Position numbers and translations under genes: made by a program. 64,000 bases of DNA, taken from the NCBI RefSeq assembly GCF_000721175.1, contig NZ_JOEZ01000012.1, positions 124,001 through 188,000 of the forward strand, written 5' to 3'. Below, one piece after another: positions 14,700 to 23,334 of this stretch; position 1 is the first letter of the stretch; every line of letters begins with the position of its first letter. The notes beneath the pieces were generated by a model. The model had not been told where the DNA came from and ran no database searches. It saw only the letters and a program-made list of their open reading frames with translations. Source of the DNA: Streptomyces anulatus. Its GTDB lineage: Bacteria > Actinomycetota > Actinomycetes > Streptomycetales > Streptomycetaceae.

Positions 14700-17531
14700 C
14701 GAGCTGTACGCCACGACCCCCCGCAACACCGCATCGACCGCCTTACGCGCGTTCTTCGCCACGCTGGAAGCCCTCGCCCCACCATCGCGAGGAGCCGCCG
14801 CAGCCACCTGCCCCAGCACGTCGATCACCTGCTTGCACCACCGTACGAAGTCCCCCGCCGGCATCTCCGCCTCGCGCAGCACCTCGTCCAGCGTCCGGCC
14901 GGAGGCCCACATGTAGACCGCCCAGGCGAAGCCGAGATCGGGCTCGCGCTGCCCCACCCCCTCCGTCTGGTTGATCTTGAAGTCCTCCTCCAGGGCATCC
15001 AGCCGCCCCCAGATCCGCACCATCTCGCCCATGGCGACCTTGGCCGGTCCGGACGGCAGCTTCGGCGCGACCGCGTCATCGGCCTGCCGCGCCTCGTACA
15101 CCAGCGCCGAGACGCACGCGGCGAGTTCGGCGGGGTTGAGCCCCTCCCACACCCCTTCGCGCAGGCACTCGCTGGCGAGCAGGTCCAGCTCCCCGTACAA
15201 CCGGGCCAGCCGACGCCCGTTCGCGGTGACCTCGTTGCCCCGGAGGTAGTCCAGCTCGGTGAGGAGCGCGACGATCCGGTCGAAGGTCCGGGCGATCGTG
15301 TTCGTCCGCCCCTCGATCCGCTTCTCCAGCTGCCGGGTGTCCCGCTGCAGCCGGTGGTAGCGCTCGGCCCACCGCGCGTGGTCCTCCCGCTCGTCGCACC
15401 CGTGGCACGGGTGGGCGCGCAGCTCGGTCCGCAGCCGGGCGATCTCGCGGTCGTCGGCGGCCGGCGCCCGCCCCTTGCGGTGCCGGTCGGGCACGATGTG
15501 CCCGGCCTTGGTCCGCAGCGCGGAGGCCAGATCGCGCCGGGACTGCGGCGAGCGCGGGTTGAACGACTTCGGGACCCGCATCCGGTCCAGCGCCTCCACG
15601 GGCACCGGGAAGTCCATCGAGGCCAGCCGCTTGACCTGCCGCTCGGCCGTCAGCACCAGCGGGCGGGGCCCGTCGTGGTGGTCGAACCCGCGGTGCCCGT
15701 TGGCCCGTCCGGCAGGCAGCCCGGGATCCAGCACCAGGGCAAGCCCCGCGAACTTCCCCGTGGGCACGTGGATGACATCCCCCGGCCTCAGCTTCTCCAG
15801 CGAGGAGGCCGCCGCCGCCCGCCGCTGCGCCGCACCCTGCTTGGCCAGCTCCGTCTCGCGGTCCTTGAGGTCGCGGCGCAGGCGCGCGTACTCCTCGAAG
15901 TCGCCGAGATGGCAGGTCATGCCCTCCTTGTAGCCCTCCAGCCCCTCCTCGTTCCGCTGCACCTGCCGCGAAATCCCGACGACGGACTTGTCCGCCTGGA
16001 ACTGGGCGAACGAGGTCTCCAGCAGCTCCCGCGAGCGGTGCCGCCCGAACTGCTGCACCAGGTTGACCGCCATGTTGTACGAGGGGCGGAAGCTGGAGCG
16101 CAGCGGATACGTACGCGTCCCGGCGAGGCCGGCCAGCGCCGTCGGGTCCATGCCGCGCTGCCAAAGGACCACCGCATGGCCCTCGACGTCGATGCCGCGG
16201 CGTCCGGCCCGGCCGGTGAGCTGGGTGTACTCGCCCGGGGTGATGTCGGCGTGCTGCTCGCCGTTCCACTTGACGAGCTTCTCCAGCACCACGGAACGCG
16301 CGGGCATGTTGATGCCGAGTGCCAGTGTTTCGGTGGCGAAGACCGCCTTCACCAGACCACGGACGAACAGTTCCTCGACGACCTCCTTGAAGGTCGGGAG
16401 CATGCCCGCGTGGTGCGCGGCGATGCCGCGCTCCAGGCCTTCGAGCCACTCGTAGTAGCCCAGGACGTGCAGGTCCTCGCCGGGGATGGACGCGGTCCGC
16501 TCCTCGACGATCTCGCGGACCAGCCGGCGTTTGTCCTCGTCGTTGAGCCGGAGTCCGGCGTACAGGCACTGCTGGACGGCGGCCTCGCAGCCGGCCCTGC
16601 TGAAGATGAAGGTGATGGCGGGCAGCAGGCCCTCGTTGTCCAGCCGGTCGATGACCTCGGGTCTGCCGGGCGTCCAGATCCGGCCGCGCTGGCGCCGCTC
16701 GCGCTCGCGGTCGGCCTCGCGCACCATCTTGCCGCGGCGGCGGTCACGCGGGTTGTAGGTGTTCTGGCTCTCCTGCCGGGCGAGCCGGACCAGGTCCGGG
16801 TTGACCTCACGCCGTCCGGCGCCGCGGCCACCGTGGTCGGTGGCCTCCTCGAAGAGGTCGTACATCTTGCGCCCGGCCATCACGTGCTGCCAGAGCGGCA
16901 CCGGGCGGTGCTCGGAGACGATCACTTCGGTGTCGCCGCGCACGGTGTCCAGCCAGTCGCCGAACTCCTCCGCGTTGGAGACGGTCGCCGACAGGGAGAC
17001 CAGCGTCACCGACTCCGGGAGGTGGATGATCACTTCCTCCCACACCGCGCCCCGGAAGCGGTCGGAGAGGTAATGCACCTCGTCCATGACCACATAGCCG
17101 AGGCCGGACAGCGACTGGGAGCCCGCGTACAGCATGTTCCGCAGGACCTCGGTGGTCATCACGACCACCGGCGCCTCGGAGTTGACGCTGTTGTCGCCGG
17201 TCAGCAGGCCGACCTTGTCCGCACCGTACCGCTTGACCAGATCGGCGAACTTCTGGTTGGAGAGCGCCTTGATCGGTGTGGTGTAGAAGCACTTGCGGCC
17301 CTGCTCCAGGGCCAGGTGCACGGCGAACTCGCCGACGATCGTCTTGCCCGACCCGGTGGGGGCCGCGACCAGCACCCCTTTGCCCGCCTCAAGGGCCTGG
17401 CAGGCCTCGATCTGGAACGGGTCCAGCCCGAACTCGTACATCTCCCGGAAGGGCCCGAGGGCCGTCGCCATCTCGGCCGCACGGGCCCGGGATGCCTGGT
17501 ATCGCTCAGCTGGTGAGAGGTCCTCTGTCAT
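14691..17531 (-). CDS. helY: DEAD/DEAH-box RNA helicase, Ski2/Mtr4-like (HelY)
   Basis: A 946-aa superfamily 2 helicase. Walker A is APTGSGKT (about residue 55) and the Walker B box is VMDEVHYL. Motif VI is QLTGRAGRRGID. The central region resembles Ski2/Mtr4 and the C-terminal DSHCT domain ends near the stop (LDEVLREAEMPAGDFVRWCKQ). Probably acts in RNA turnover or RNA-protein remodelling in the cytoplasm. Start: ATG 17531 (MTEDLSPAERYQ) matches relatives as I recall them; an in-frame GTG at 17564 would add 11 residues, and neither has a strong ribosome site. Its place downstream of tatAC and pafBC matches mycobacterial helY (Rv2092c). Confidence 0.9.
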   Translation of the reverse strand: MTEDLSPAERYQASRARAAEMATALGPFREMYEFGLDPFQIEACQALEAGKGVLVAAPTGSGKTIVGEFAVHLALEQGRKCFYTTPIKALSNQKFADLVKRYGADKVGLLTGDNSVNSEAPVVVMTTEVLRNMLYAGSQSLSGLGYVVMDEVHYLSDRFRGAVWEEVIIHLPESVTLVSLSATVSNAEEFGDWLDTVRGDTEVIVSEHRPVPLWQHVMAGRKMYDLFEEATDHGGRGAGRREVNPDLVRLARQESQNTYNPRDRRRGKMVREADRERERRQRGRIWTPGRPEVIDRLDNEGLLPAITFIFSRAGCEAAVQQCLYAGLRLNDEDKRRLVREIVEERTASIPGEDLHVLGYYEWLEGLERGIAAHHAGMLPTFKEVVEELFVRGLVKAVFATETLALGINMPARSVVLEKLVKWNGEQHADITPGEYTQLTGRAGRRGIDVEGHAVVLWQRGMDPTALAGLAGTRTYPLRSSFRPSYNMAVNLVQQFGRHRSRELLETSFAQFQADKSVVGISRQVQRNEEGLEGYKEGMTCHLGDFEEYARLRRDLKDRETELAKQGAAQRRAAAASSLEKLRPGDVIHVPTGKFAGLALVLDPGLPAGRANGHRGFDHHDGPRPLVLTAERQVKRLASMDFPVPVEALDRMRVPKSFNPRSPQSRRDLASALRTKAGHIVPDRHRKGRAPAADDREIARLRTELRAHPCHGCDEREDHARWAERYHRLQRDTRQLEKRIEGRTNTIARTFDRIVALLTELDYLRGNEVTANGRRLARLYGELDLLASECLREGVWEGLNPAELAACVSALVYEARQADDAVAPKLPSGPAKVAMGEMVRIWGRLDALEEDFKINQTEGVGQREPDLGFAWAVYMWASGRTLDEVLREAEMPAGDFVRWCKQVIDVLGQVAAAAPRDGGARASSVAKNARKAVDAVLRGVVAYSSVG

Positions 17532-17635
17532 CTTGCGTACGAGCCTACCCGTCACCTCTGACACTCAGCGCGATCTTTAAATGCCCGTGGCCTCTCACCC
17601 GGTCGGCGCCCGGTCAGTGCCCGGTCAGCGACTCG

Positions 17636-18529
17636 TCATCGCCCGGTGAGCACCCGCACGGCACCCGGTACACAGGTGGCGGTGAGCGGCAGAGCGCCCA
17701 GCGGTTCGCCGTCCGCGTACGCCGTGACCCCGGCCGCCGCCAGCTCGATCGAGGAGACCCGGTGCACGGTGACGGCGGGGTGGCCCAGGTGCGTGCCCTT
17801 GTAGACCTTCGGGAAGACCTTGAGGAGCGTGGTGCGGGTGCACTCCCCCACCACGGTCACATCGAGGAGCCCGTCGTCCATCTCGGCGTCGGCGCAGATC
17901 CGCATGCCCCCGCCGTACGAGGTTCCGTTGCCCACCGCGATGAGCGTGGCGTCGACCTCGCGGACCTCTCCCCCGTCGAGCCGGATCCGGTACGGGATCG
18001 GCCGGAAGGCGGCCAGTTCGGCGAGGATCGCGAGGTCGTACTTGAACCGGCCGCCGACGAAGCGCATCCGGTTGCCCCGGTCGTTGACCCGGGAGTCGAA
18101 CCCTGAGGCGAGGACGGAGCCGAACCAGCGGTCCCCGACCCGTCCGAGGTCGACGTCGCGGTGGCCGCTCTCCTTGAGCGCCCGCGCGGCCAGCCGTCCG
18201 GCGGCGGCCGGGTCGCGGATCGGCAGGCCCAGCGCGCGGGCGAAGTCGTTGCCGGTGCCGACGGCGACGACCCCGAGCGGGGTGGCGGTCCCGGCGACCG
18301 CCTGGAGGGCGAGGGACGTCAGCCCGTCCCCGCCCACGGCTATCAGTGCCCCGGTCCCCGCCGCGACGGCCTCGCGGGCCCGGCGCAGCGCGTCGTCGGC
18401 ATCCTCGCCCAGCACCGTACGGACGGAGAATCCGGCGTCCCGCAACGCGGAAGCGGCCGGCTGCGCGGCGTGCGCGCCCCGGCCGCGTCCTGCGGTGGGA
18501 TTGACGAAGAGAGTGATCTCGCTGGTCAC
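17636..18529 (-). CDS. Diacylglycerol/lipid kinase family protein
   Basis: A 297-aa soluble lipid kinase of the DagK/YegS family. The N-terminal catalytic domain shows FVNPTAGRGRG at the start, the GGDGLTSLALQAV loop near residue 65 and GTGNDFARALG. The C-terminal beta-sandwich domain contains YGGGMRICADAEMDDGLLDV. Expected reaction: ATP-dependent phosphorylation of diacylglycerol or a related lipid. GTG start. It lies 18 bases after tatC on the same strand and could share its transcript. Confidence 0.87.
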   Translation of the reverse strand: MTSEITLFVNPTAGRGRGAHAAQPAASALRDAGFSVRTVLGEDADDALRRAREAVAAGTGALIAVGGDGLTSLALQAVAGTATPLGVVAVGTGNDFARALGLPIRDPAAAGRLAARALKESGHRDVDLGRVGDRWFGSVLASGFDSRVNDRGNRMRFVGGRFKYDLAILAELAAFRPIPYRIRLDGGEVREVDATLIAVGNGTSYGGGMRICADAEMDDGLLDVTVVGECTRTTLLKVFPKVYKGTHLGHPAVTVHRVSSIELAAAGVTAYADGEPLGALPLTATCVPGAVRVLTGR

Positions 18530-18547
18530 CCGCCGGACCCTACAAGG

Positions 18548-19513
18548 TCAGGTGACGTCGTCGTAACCGTTCACCCGGTGCGATCCGGGACCGTCCGCCT
18601 CGCCGGACGCCTGCCCCGGAAGTGCGGGCCGGGAGCCGGAGACGTGCTCCACGCTTCCGACGGGCTCGGGCGTCAGATCGAGATCCGAGGCCTCGTCGTC
18701 GCTGAGGTCGGCGTCGGGGTTGCGCCGGTTGCGGCGCTTGTCGTTCAGCAGGGAGAAGCCGACGGCGATGAAGTAGAGGACCGCGAGCGGGCCGGCGAGG
18801 AGCAGCATGGAAACCGGTTCGCCGCCGGGGGTCGCGATGGCTGCGAAAGCGGTGAGGCCCACGATCATCCCGCGCCACCAGCCGAGCATCCGCTTGCCGG
18901 AGACGACACCGGTCATGTTCAGCGCGATGAGGAGCAGCGGCAGCTCGAAGGCGATGCCGAAGACGATCACCATGCGGACCAGCAGATCCAGATAGCTGTC
19001 GAGCTCGATCTGGTTCTGCACGTTGTCGGGGCTGAACCCGAGCATGATCTCGGCGGTCTGCGGCAGGATCGCGTACGCGAGGTAGCCGCCGGAGAGGAAG
19101 AGGGGCGCACCCACGATGGCGAAGGCGTAGGCGTAGCGCTTCTCGCCCTTGTGCAGCCCGGGGGCCACGAAGGCCCACAGCTGGTACAGCCAGACCGGGG
19201 TGGCGAGCAGCACACCGGACATCAGCGCGACCTTGAGGGCGTTGGTGAACGGCGCCAGCAGGGTGTTGGTCTTCAGCAGTGCGCAGGGCTTGCCGTTGAC
19301 GGCGATGACCACGCCGTCCTTGCACCCGACCGATTCGAGAAGGGGGCGCAGAAGGAAGTCGTAGATCTCCTTCTGGAAGAACGCTGCCACGATCGTCACC
19401 ACGACGATCGCCAGCACGGCCTTCAGCAGCCGGTTTCGCAGCTCACGCAGGTGATCGAGGAGAGGCATCCGCCCCTCGTCGTCCTTCTCCTGCTTGCGGG
19501 CAGACTTGAGCAA
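18548..19513 (-). CDS. tatC: Sec-independent protein translocase TatC
   Basis: A 321-aa polytopic subunit that recognises twin-arginine signal peptides and, with TatA, moves folded proteins across the membrane. Six membrane helices are visible. Conserved marks are MPLLDHLRELRNRLL at the N-terminus and FGIAFELPLLLIALN, with the key Glu, in the fifth helix region. A hydrophilic, acidic C-tail of about 65 residues is typical of Streptomyces. The start is TTG, supported by GAGGGAAG 4 bases upstream. It is followed by the lipid kinase and helY and preceded by tatA at a 49-base gap. Confidence 0.95.
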   Translation of the reverse strand: MLKSARKQEKDDEGRMPLLDHLRELRNRLLKAVLAIVVVTIVAAFFQKEIYDFLLRPLLESVGCKDGVVIAVNGKPCALLKTNTLLAPFTNALKVALMSGVLLATPVWLYQLWAFVAPGLHKGEKRYAYAFAIVGAPLFLSGGYLAYAILPQTAEIMLGFSPDNVQNQIELDSYLDLLVRMVIVFGIAFELPLLLIALNMTGVVSGKRMLGWWRGMIVGLTAFAAIATPGGEPVSMLLLAGPLAVLYFIAVGFSLLNDKRRNRRNPDADLSDDEASDLDLTPEPVGSVEHVSGSRPALPGQASGEADGPGSHRVNGYDDVT

Positions 19514-19562
19514 CCCACTTCCCTCGTCTCGTGCGGCGGCTGTCGGCGGAGCGCGTCAGCTG

Positions 19563-19859
19563 TCAGCTCTGTGTGGTGGGCTTGGCCTCGCTGACCGGGC
19601 GGGAGCTGGTGACGTCTCCCGGGGCGGCCTGAATGGTGCGCGCGGTGGTGGACTGCGGGGGCGTCGAGTCCTCGACGGTCTCCGTCGTGGGCGTCGCGTT
19701 CGCCGCGTCGTCCTTCTTCATCGCCTTGGCCTCGCTCTTGAGGATGCGGGCCGACTTGCCGAGCGAGCGCGCCATGTCGGGAAGCTTCTTGGCACCGAAG
19801 AGCAGCAGGATGACAGCGATGATCAGAACGATCTCGAGGGGCTTCAGATTGCCGATCAT
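19563..19859 (-). CDS. tatA: Sec-independent protein translocase TatA
   Basis: A 98-aa TatA. The N-terminal membrane helix is in residues 5-20 ([20 protein letters not shown]). The FGxxKLP hinge and an amphipathic helix ([19 protein letters not shown]) follow, then a Thr/Pro-rich tail. ATG 19859 (MIGNLKPLE) is chosen because AGAAGGAAG lies 8 bases before it; an upstream in-frame codon six residues earlier lacks one. It oligomerises to form the translocation path with TatC, encoded next. Confidence 0.95.
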   Translation of the reverse strand: MIGNLKPLEIVLIIAVILLLFGAKKLPDMARSLGKSARILKSEAKAMKKDDAANATPTTETVEDSTPPQSTTARTIQAAPGDVTSSRPVSEAKPTTQS

Positions 19860-20076
19860 GTGCGACTTCCTTCTCACTGAGGCGGCTGGAGGGTGGGCTC
19901 GCGACCCGTTCGACCGGGCATACGTCCGATCGTTGCGCTTGGCAGCGATCGTAACCCGCAGGAGTAAACGCGAGGCAATGCCCGTGCGTACTCCGGCTTG
20001 CGGCCCGCACCTCCCTGCCTGGGCCGACCCATGCAGCGTACCCCCCGGTGCGGGCGGACATCAGGCCCCGGGAGCG

Positions 20077-20274
20077 TTATCGCAGGCCGTCACCGGTGGC
20101 CGCGAGGCGGGTCGCCGCCCGTTCCAGGTCCTCCGACGCCTGGTTGATCCGCTCGGTGGTGACCGTGACCTGCCGGCCGAGACGCTGGGCCTCGACGAAC
20201 ACCTTGATGCCGAGCACGCCGAGTACGGCGATGCCCAGGAATCCGAGGGCGATGGCGAGCATGGGCCAGAACAT
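20077..20274 (-). CDS. Small membrane-anchored protein of unknown function
   Basis: A 65-aa protein with one N-terminal membrane helix (residues 3-25) and a charged, probably coiled-coil C-terminal half (QVTVTTERINQASEDLERAA). The architecture resembles a small cytoplasm-facing membrane scaffold. I do not recognise a family beyond its conservation, as I recall, between pafC and tatA in Streptomyces. It is 16 bases after the zinc-ribbon gene on the same strand. Confidence 0.65.
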   Translation of the reverse strand: MFWPMLAIALGFLGIAVLGVLGIKVFVEAQRLGRQVTVTTERINQASEDLERAATRLAATGDGLR

Positions 20275-20290
20275 ACGGCGGTGCCTCTTC

Positions 20291-20626
20291 CTACGGGCTT
20301 CCTACGGGTGCTGTGGTCGGGGCGGTGTGCAGGCGCAGTGTCCTTACACCGCCGCCGGTGAGCAGTTCGATGACGCGCTCCCCGGCGGGCTTGCGGACCG
20401 AGGCGCCGCACTCGGGGCAGGTGAAGGTGTAGAAGGTGGTGCGGCTGGTGGCGCCGATCGCCAGGCGCAGTGCCGCGGCGGCCAGCTCGAAGCGCCCGCG
20501 GCAGTCGGGGCAGGCGGCCCGGAAGCGTACGGCGGCGGGTACCGGCACGGTGACGGGACCGGTGCCGGGCAGGGGCGCCGGGCGGACCCCGGTGGCGGCG
20601 GCCGGAAACAGGGACGTCCGGTTCAT
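20291..20626 (-). CDS. Small zinc-ribbon protein
   Basis: A 111-aa protein with two CxxC knuckles, CPDC at residues 39-42 and CPEC at 70-73, arranged as a zinc ribbon of about 35 residues. The C-terminal 35 residues contain ERVIELLTGGGVRTLRL. The N-terminal 30 residues are Pro/Ala-rich and probably unstructured. No named family is recognised. It follows pafC by 22 bases and shares its strand, so it may be co-transcribed with pafC and the small membrane protein. Confidence 0.65.
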   Translation of the reverse strand: MNRTSLFPAAATGVRPAPLPGTGPVTVPVPAAVRFRAACPDCRGRFELAAAALRLAIGATSRTTFYTFTCPECGASVRKPAGERVIELLTGGGVRTLRLHTAPTTAPVGSP

Positions 20627-20648
20627 CGTGTTCTCCCCTTCCCGGGTC

Positions 20649-21605
20649 TCAGACCGCGTCCTCGTAGGCGGCGAGCGCCTCGCGGGCAGCCGCGCGGGCG
20701 CTGTCCGCGAGCTCCGGCGGGGTGACGATGCGGCCGTCGCCGCCGAGGCGCAGGGCGAGCCGGCGCAGCGAGGCCGGGTCCGGGGTGCGCAGGGTGATCC
20801 GCAGGCCGCCGTCGGGGAGTTCCTCGGCGGAGTCGTGCGGGTAGTACTCGGCGACCCAGCGGCCGCCGGTGCCGACCTCGATCACGACTTCCGGGTCCTC
20901 GGCGGCGGGCTGGACCAGTCCCGCGGACAGATCGCGCAGCTCCAGCTCGGGCGGGGCGGCGGGGGCGTCGAGGAGGCGGATCTCGGCGACGCGGTCCAGC
21001 CGGAAGGTCCGGCGGGCCTCGGAGAGCCGGCACCAGCCTTCCATGTAGGTGTGTCCGACGGCGAAGAGCCGGATCGGGTCGACCTCGCGCTCGGTGAGTT
21101 CGTCGCGGGCCGGTGAGTAGTAGCGCAGCCAGAGCCGGCGGCGCTCGGAGATGGCCCGGTCGACGTCGGCGAAGACACCGCCCTCGGCCTCGAAGGTCAC
21201 CGAGAGCCGGGAGCTGGCCGCCCCGGACTCGCCGGCGGCCGTCTCCAGCTTGGCGGTCGCGCGGACGAGGGCGAGCCGGTCGCTCTCGCGCAGGCCGGGC
21301 AGGGTGGCGACGGCGCGGGCGGCGACGAGCAGCGCGGTGGCCTCGTCGGCGGCGAGACGGAGCGGCTCGGCGACGTCGTCCGGGTTGTGCCACCAGATGC
21401 GGTCGCCGTCGGTGTCGATGTCGAGGAGGTCGCCGCCGCGGAAGCTGGTGCCGCACATGGGCAGGACGTCGAGGTCCGAGATCAGCTCGTCCTCGGTGAT
21501 CCCGAAGGCCCGTGCCACGTCCTGGACGTGGGCGCCGGGGCGCTCCCGCAGATACGTCACGAGGGACAGCATCCGGCGGGTCTGGTCGATCGCGTTCGTG
21601 GCCAT
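20649..21605 (-). CDS. pafC: WYL-domain transcriptional regulator PafC
   Basis: A 318-aa winged-helix plus WYL-domain protein. The N-terminus (ATNAIDQTRRMLSLVTYLRERPGAHVQDVARAF) is a DNA-binding helix-turn-helix. The WYL domain lies at about residues 140-225 (RLWLRYYSPARDELTEREVDP), followed by a WCX dimerisation domain. With PafB it forms the heterodimer that activates the LexA/RecA-independent DNA-damage response in mycobacteria. The ribosome site is weak (AGAGG about 10 bases before the ATG) and touches the end of a MITE-like element that separates it from pafB. Confidence 0.88.
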   Translation of the reverse strand: MATNAIDQTRRMLSLVTYLRERPGAHVQDVARAFGITEDELISDLDVLPMCGTSFRGGDLLDIDTDGDRIWWHNPDDVAEPLRLAADEATALLVAARAVATLPGLRESDRLALVRATAKLETAAGESGAASSRLSVTFEAEGGVFADVDRAISERRRLWLRYYSPARDELTEREVDPIRLFAVGHTYMEGWCRLSEARRTFRLDRVAEIRLLDAPAAPPELELRDLSAGLVQPAAEDPEVVIEVGTGGRWVAEYYPHDSAEELPDGGLRITLRTPDPASLRRLALRLGGDGRIVTPPELADSARAAAREALAAYEDAV

Positions 21606-21618
21606 CGTTTCCGTACCT

Positions 21619-21784
21619 CTAGGGGGTGTCTTGCCGATCGGGCCGGATCAGGGAGCGGGGTCTGGTGCCGTGCATCGCAAGGCGGAGGAGGGAGTCATGG
21701 CGGAGCCATGGCGAGTGACGACAACGCCGCGAAGCGCGGCACCAGGGCACGCGAGCCCGGCATGATCGGCAAGACACCCCCTAG
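21619..21784. mobile_element. MITE-like inverted-repeat element between pafB and pafC
   Basis: A 166-bp element bounded by 21-bp perfect terminal inverted repeats (21619-21639, starting CTAGGGGGTGTCTTGCC, and 21764-21784). Nested inside are CTGGTGCCG / CGGCACCAG (21662-21670 / 21737-21745) and the dyad CATGGC-GGA-GCCATG. It can fold into one long hairpin. No transposase is encoded. Its right end supplies the TAG stop of pafB and its left end lies 13 bases before the pafC start. It resembles dispersed non-coding repeats I recall from Streptomyces genomes, but copy number was not checked. Confidence 0.75.
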
Positions 21785-22734
21785 TCCTTGGCCACGGCGC
21801 GGAGCCGGTCCACCACATCGGCCCGCAGATCGGCGGGTTCCTCCACGACGACGTCCGGGCCGAACTCGACGAGCCAGGCGTCGAGGCCGTGTCCGTACGG
21901 GATCTCCAGCTCGTCCCAGCCGTCGCCGCGTTCCCGCACGGCGGTCGCGCGCGACCGCAGCGGGTAGCCGGCTCCGGCGCGGAGCCTGATTCGGGCGGTA
22001 CGGGTCGCGGTCTCGCCGGCCCAGCTCTCGACGGTCTCGCGGACGGTGACCACGTCGGGCACCTCGGCGCTGAAGGCCCCGGCGCGGGAGCGGACCTTGC
22101 CGGTGATGCGGGAGAGCCGGAAGACGCGCTCGGCGCCCCGCTCACGGTCCCAGCCGGCCAGATACCAGTGGCCGCGCCAGCATTCGAGGGTCCAGGGTTC
22201 GACCTGGCGCTGCTCGGCGCGGGCGGAGTTGGCCTTGCGGTAGTCGAAGGTGACGGGGCGTCGGTCGCGACAGGCCAGCATGAGCGGCTCGAAGGCGGCC
22301 TCGTGGACGGGGATGCGAGGTTCGAGGGCGCTGTGGACCTCGTAGGCGTCCTCGGCCTCGGGCATTCCGGCGGCCCGCAGCTTCTGCAGGGCGCCGCTGG
22401 CGGCTCCGGCGAGGCGGGCCTGCTGCCAGACCTTGGCGGCGAGGCCGAGGGCGGCGGCCTCCTCGGCGTCCAGGGTGATGGGGGGCAGCCGGTTGCTGTC
22501 GCGGCGGGCCAGGTATCCGGTGTCGCCGTCGAGGTTCTCGACGGTCTCGATGACGAGGCCGAGCTCGCGCAGATCGTCCTTGTCGCGCTCGAACATCCGG
22601 TTGAAGGAGTCGTCGGAGCCCGCTTCGAGGTAGGCCTCGATGGACCCGCGGAGTTCGCGCTTGCTGAGCGGGCGCCGGGTCCCCAGCAGGCACAGCGCGA
22701 GGTTCATCAACCGCTCGGCCTTGGCAATCGCCAT
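21781..22734 (-). CDS. pafB: WYL-domain transcriptional regulator PafB
   Basis: A 317-aa regulator. The N-terminal helix-turn-helix (KAERLMNLALCLLGTRRPLSKRELR) is followed by a central WYL domain (about 140-215, with RRPVTFDYRKANS and PWTLECWRGHWYLAGWD) and a WCX extension. Partner of PafC in the DNA-damage response. ATG 22734 has AGAAAGGG 6 bases upstream; upstream in-frame codons are rejected. The TAG stop (21783-21781) lies inside the terminal repeat of the neighbouring element, so insertion may have set the present C-terminus (RLRAVAKD). Confidence 0.88.
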   Translation of the reverse strand: MAIAKAERLMNLALCLLGTRRPLSKRELRGSIEAYLEAGSDDSFNRMFERDKDDLRELGLVIETVENLDGDTGYLARRDSNRLPPITLDAEEAAALGLAAKVWQQARLAGAASGALQKLRAAGMPEAEDAYEVHSALEPRIPVHEAAFEPLMLACRDRRPVTFDYRKANSARAEQRQVEPWTLECWRGHWYLAGWDRERGAERVFRLSRITGKVRSRAGAFSAEVPDVVTVRETVESWAGETATRTARIRLRAGAGYPLRSRATAVRERGDGWDELEIPYGHGLDAWLVEFGPDVVVEEPADLRADVVDRLRAVAKD

Positions 22735-22848
22735 CGACGCCCTTTCTCTTGTTGCTCTACGACCGTCGACCGTACCGCCCCGGGGTGTGGGGACCAAAGC
22801 CGGGCCCGCGGGACCGGAGCGTGGTGGAGAGCCCCGCAGGAGAGAGGT

Positions 22849-22878
22849 GAGGGCCCCCGCCGTGTGGCGGGGGCCCTC
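22849..22878 (-). terminator. Terminator downstream of the small FKBP gene
   Basis: GAGGGCCCCCGCC (22849-22861) and GGCGGGGGCCCTC (22866-22878) form a perfect 13-bp stem with a GTGT loop, 20 bases after the FKBP stop. Confidence 0.75.
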
Positions 22879-22898
22879 GTTCGCGCAACCGGAACGGA

Positions 22899-23270
22899 TC
22901 AGACCGCGACGAGGTCGCAGACGAAGATCAGCGTCTCGCCGGGGGCGATCTTGCCGCCGGCGCCGCGGTCGCCGTAGGCGAGGTGAGCGGGGATGGTCAG
23001 CTGGCGACGGCCGCCGACCTTCATGCCCTGCACGCCCTTGTCCCAGCCGGAGATGACCTGGCCGGCGCCGAGCTGGAACTGCAGCGGGGTGCCGCGGTTC
23101 CAGGAGCTGTCGAACTCCTCGCCCGTGGAGAAGGAGACGCCCACGTAGTGGACGGAGACGTTCTGGCCGGCCTGGGCGACCTCGCCGTCGCCCTCCCAGA
23201 TGTCCTTGATCTCCAGATCGGCCGGCGGCTCGCCACCCGGGAAGTCGACCTCGGGCTTCTCGATGCTCAC
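22899..23270 (-). CDS. FKBP-type peptidyl-prolyl cis-trans isomerase
   Basis: A 123-aa single-domain cytoplasmic FKBP that catalyses cis-trans isomerisation of Xaa-Pro bonds during folding. Core motifs are VSVHYVGVSFSTGEEFDSSW, QVISGWDKGVQGMKVGGRR and LAYGDRGAGGKIAPGETLIF. The aromatic pocket residues Tyr, Phe, Asp and Trp are kept. Length is normal. It lies between the FKBP lipoprotein and pafB on the same strand, with a strong terminator behind it. Confidence 0.93.
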   Translation of the reverse strand: MSIEKPEVDFPGGEPPADLEIKDIWEGDGEVAQAGQNVSVHYVGVSFSTGEEFDSSWNRGTPLQFQLGAGQVISGWDKGVQGMKVGGRRQLTIPAHLAYGDRGAGGKIAPGETLIFVCDLVAV

Positions 23271-23334
23271 TGAACTGCTCCTAAAAGAATCTTGGGGAAA
23301 AACCCCACAAGTTTCGCACGGGTCACCCCGTCGC

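Noticed and set aside
21640..21763. Transposase or small gene inside the inverted-repeat element
   Set aside because: No frame of useful length or with transposase features is present; the element is non-coding.
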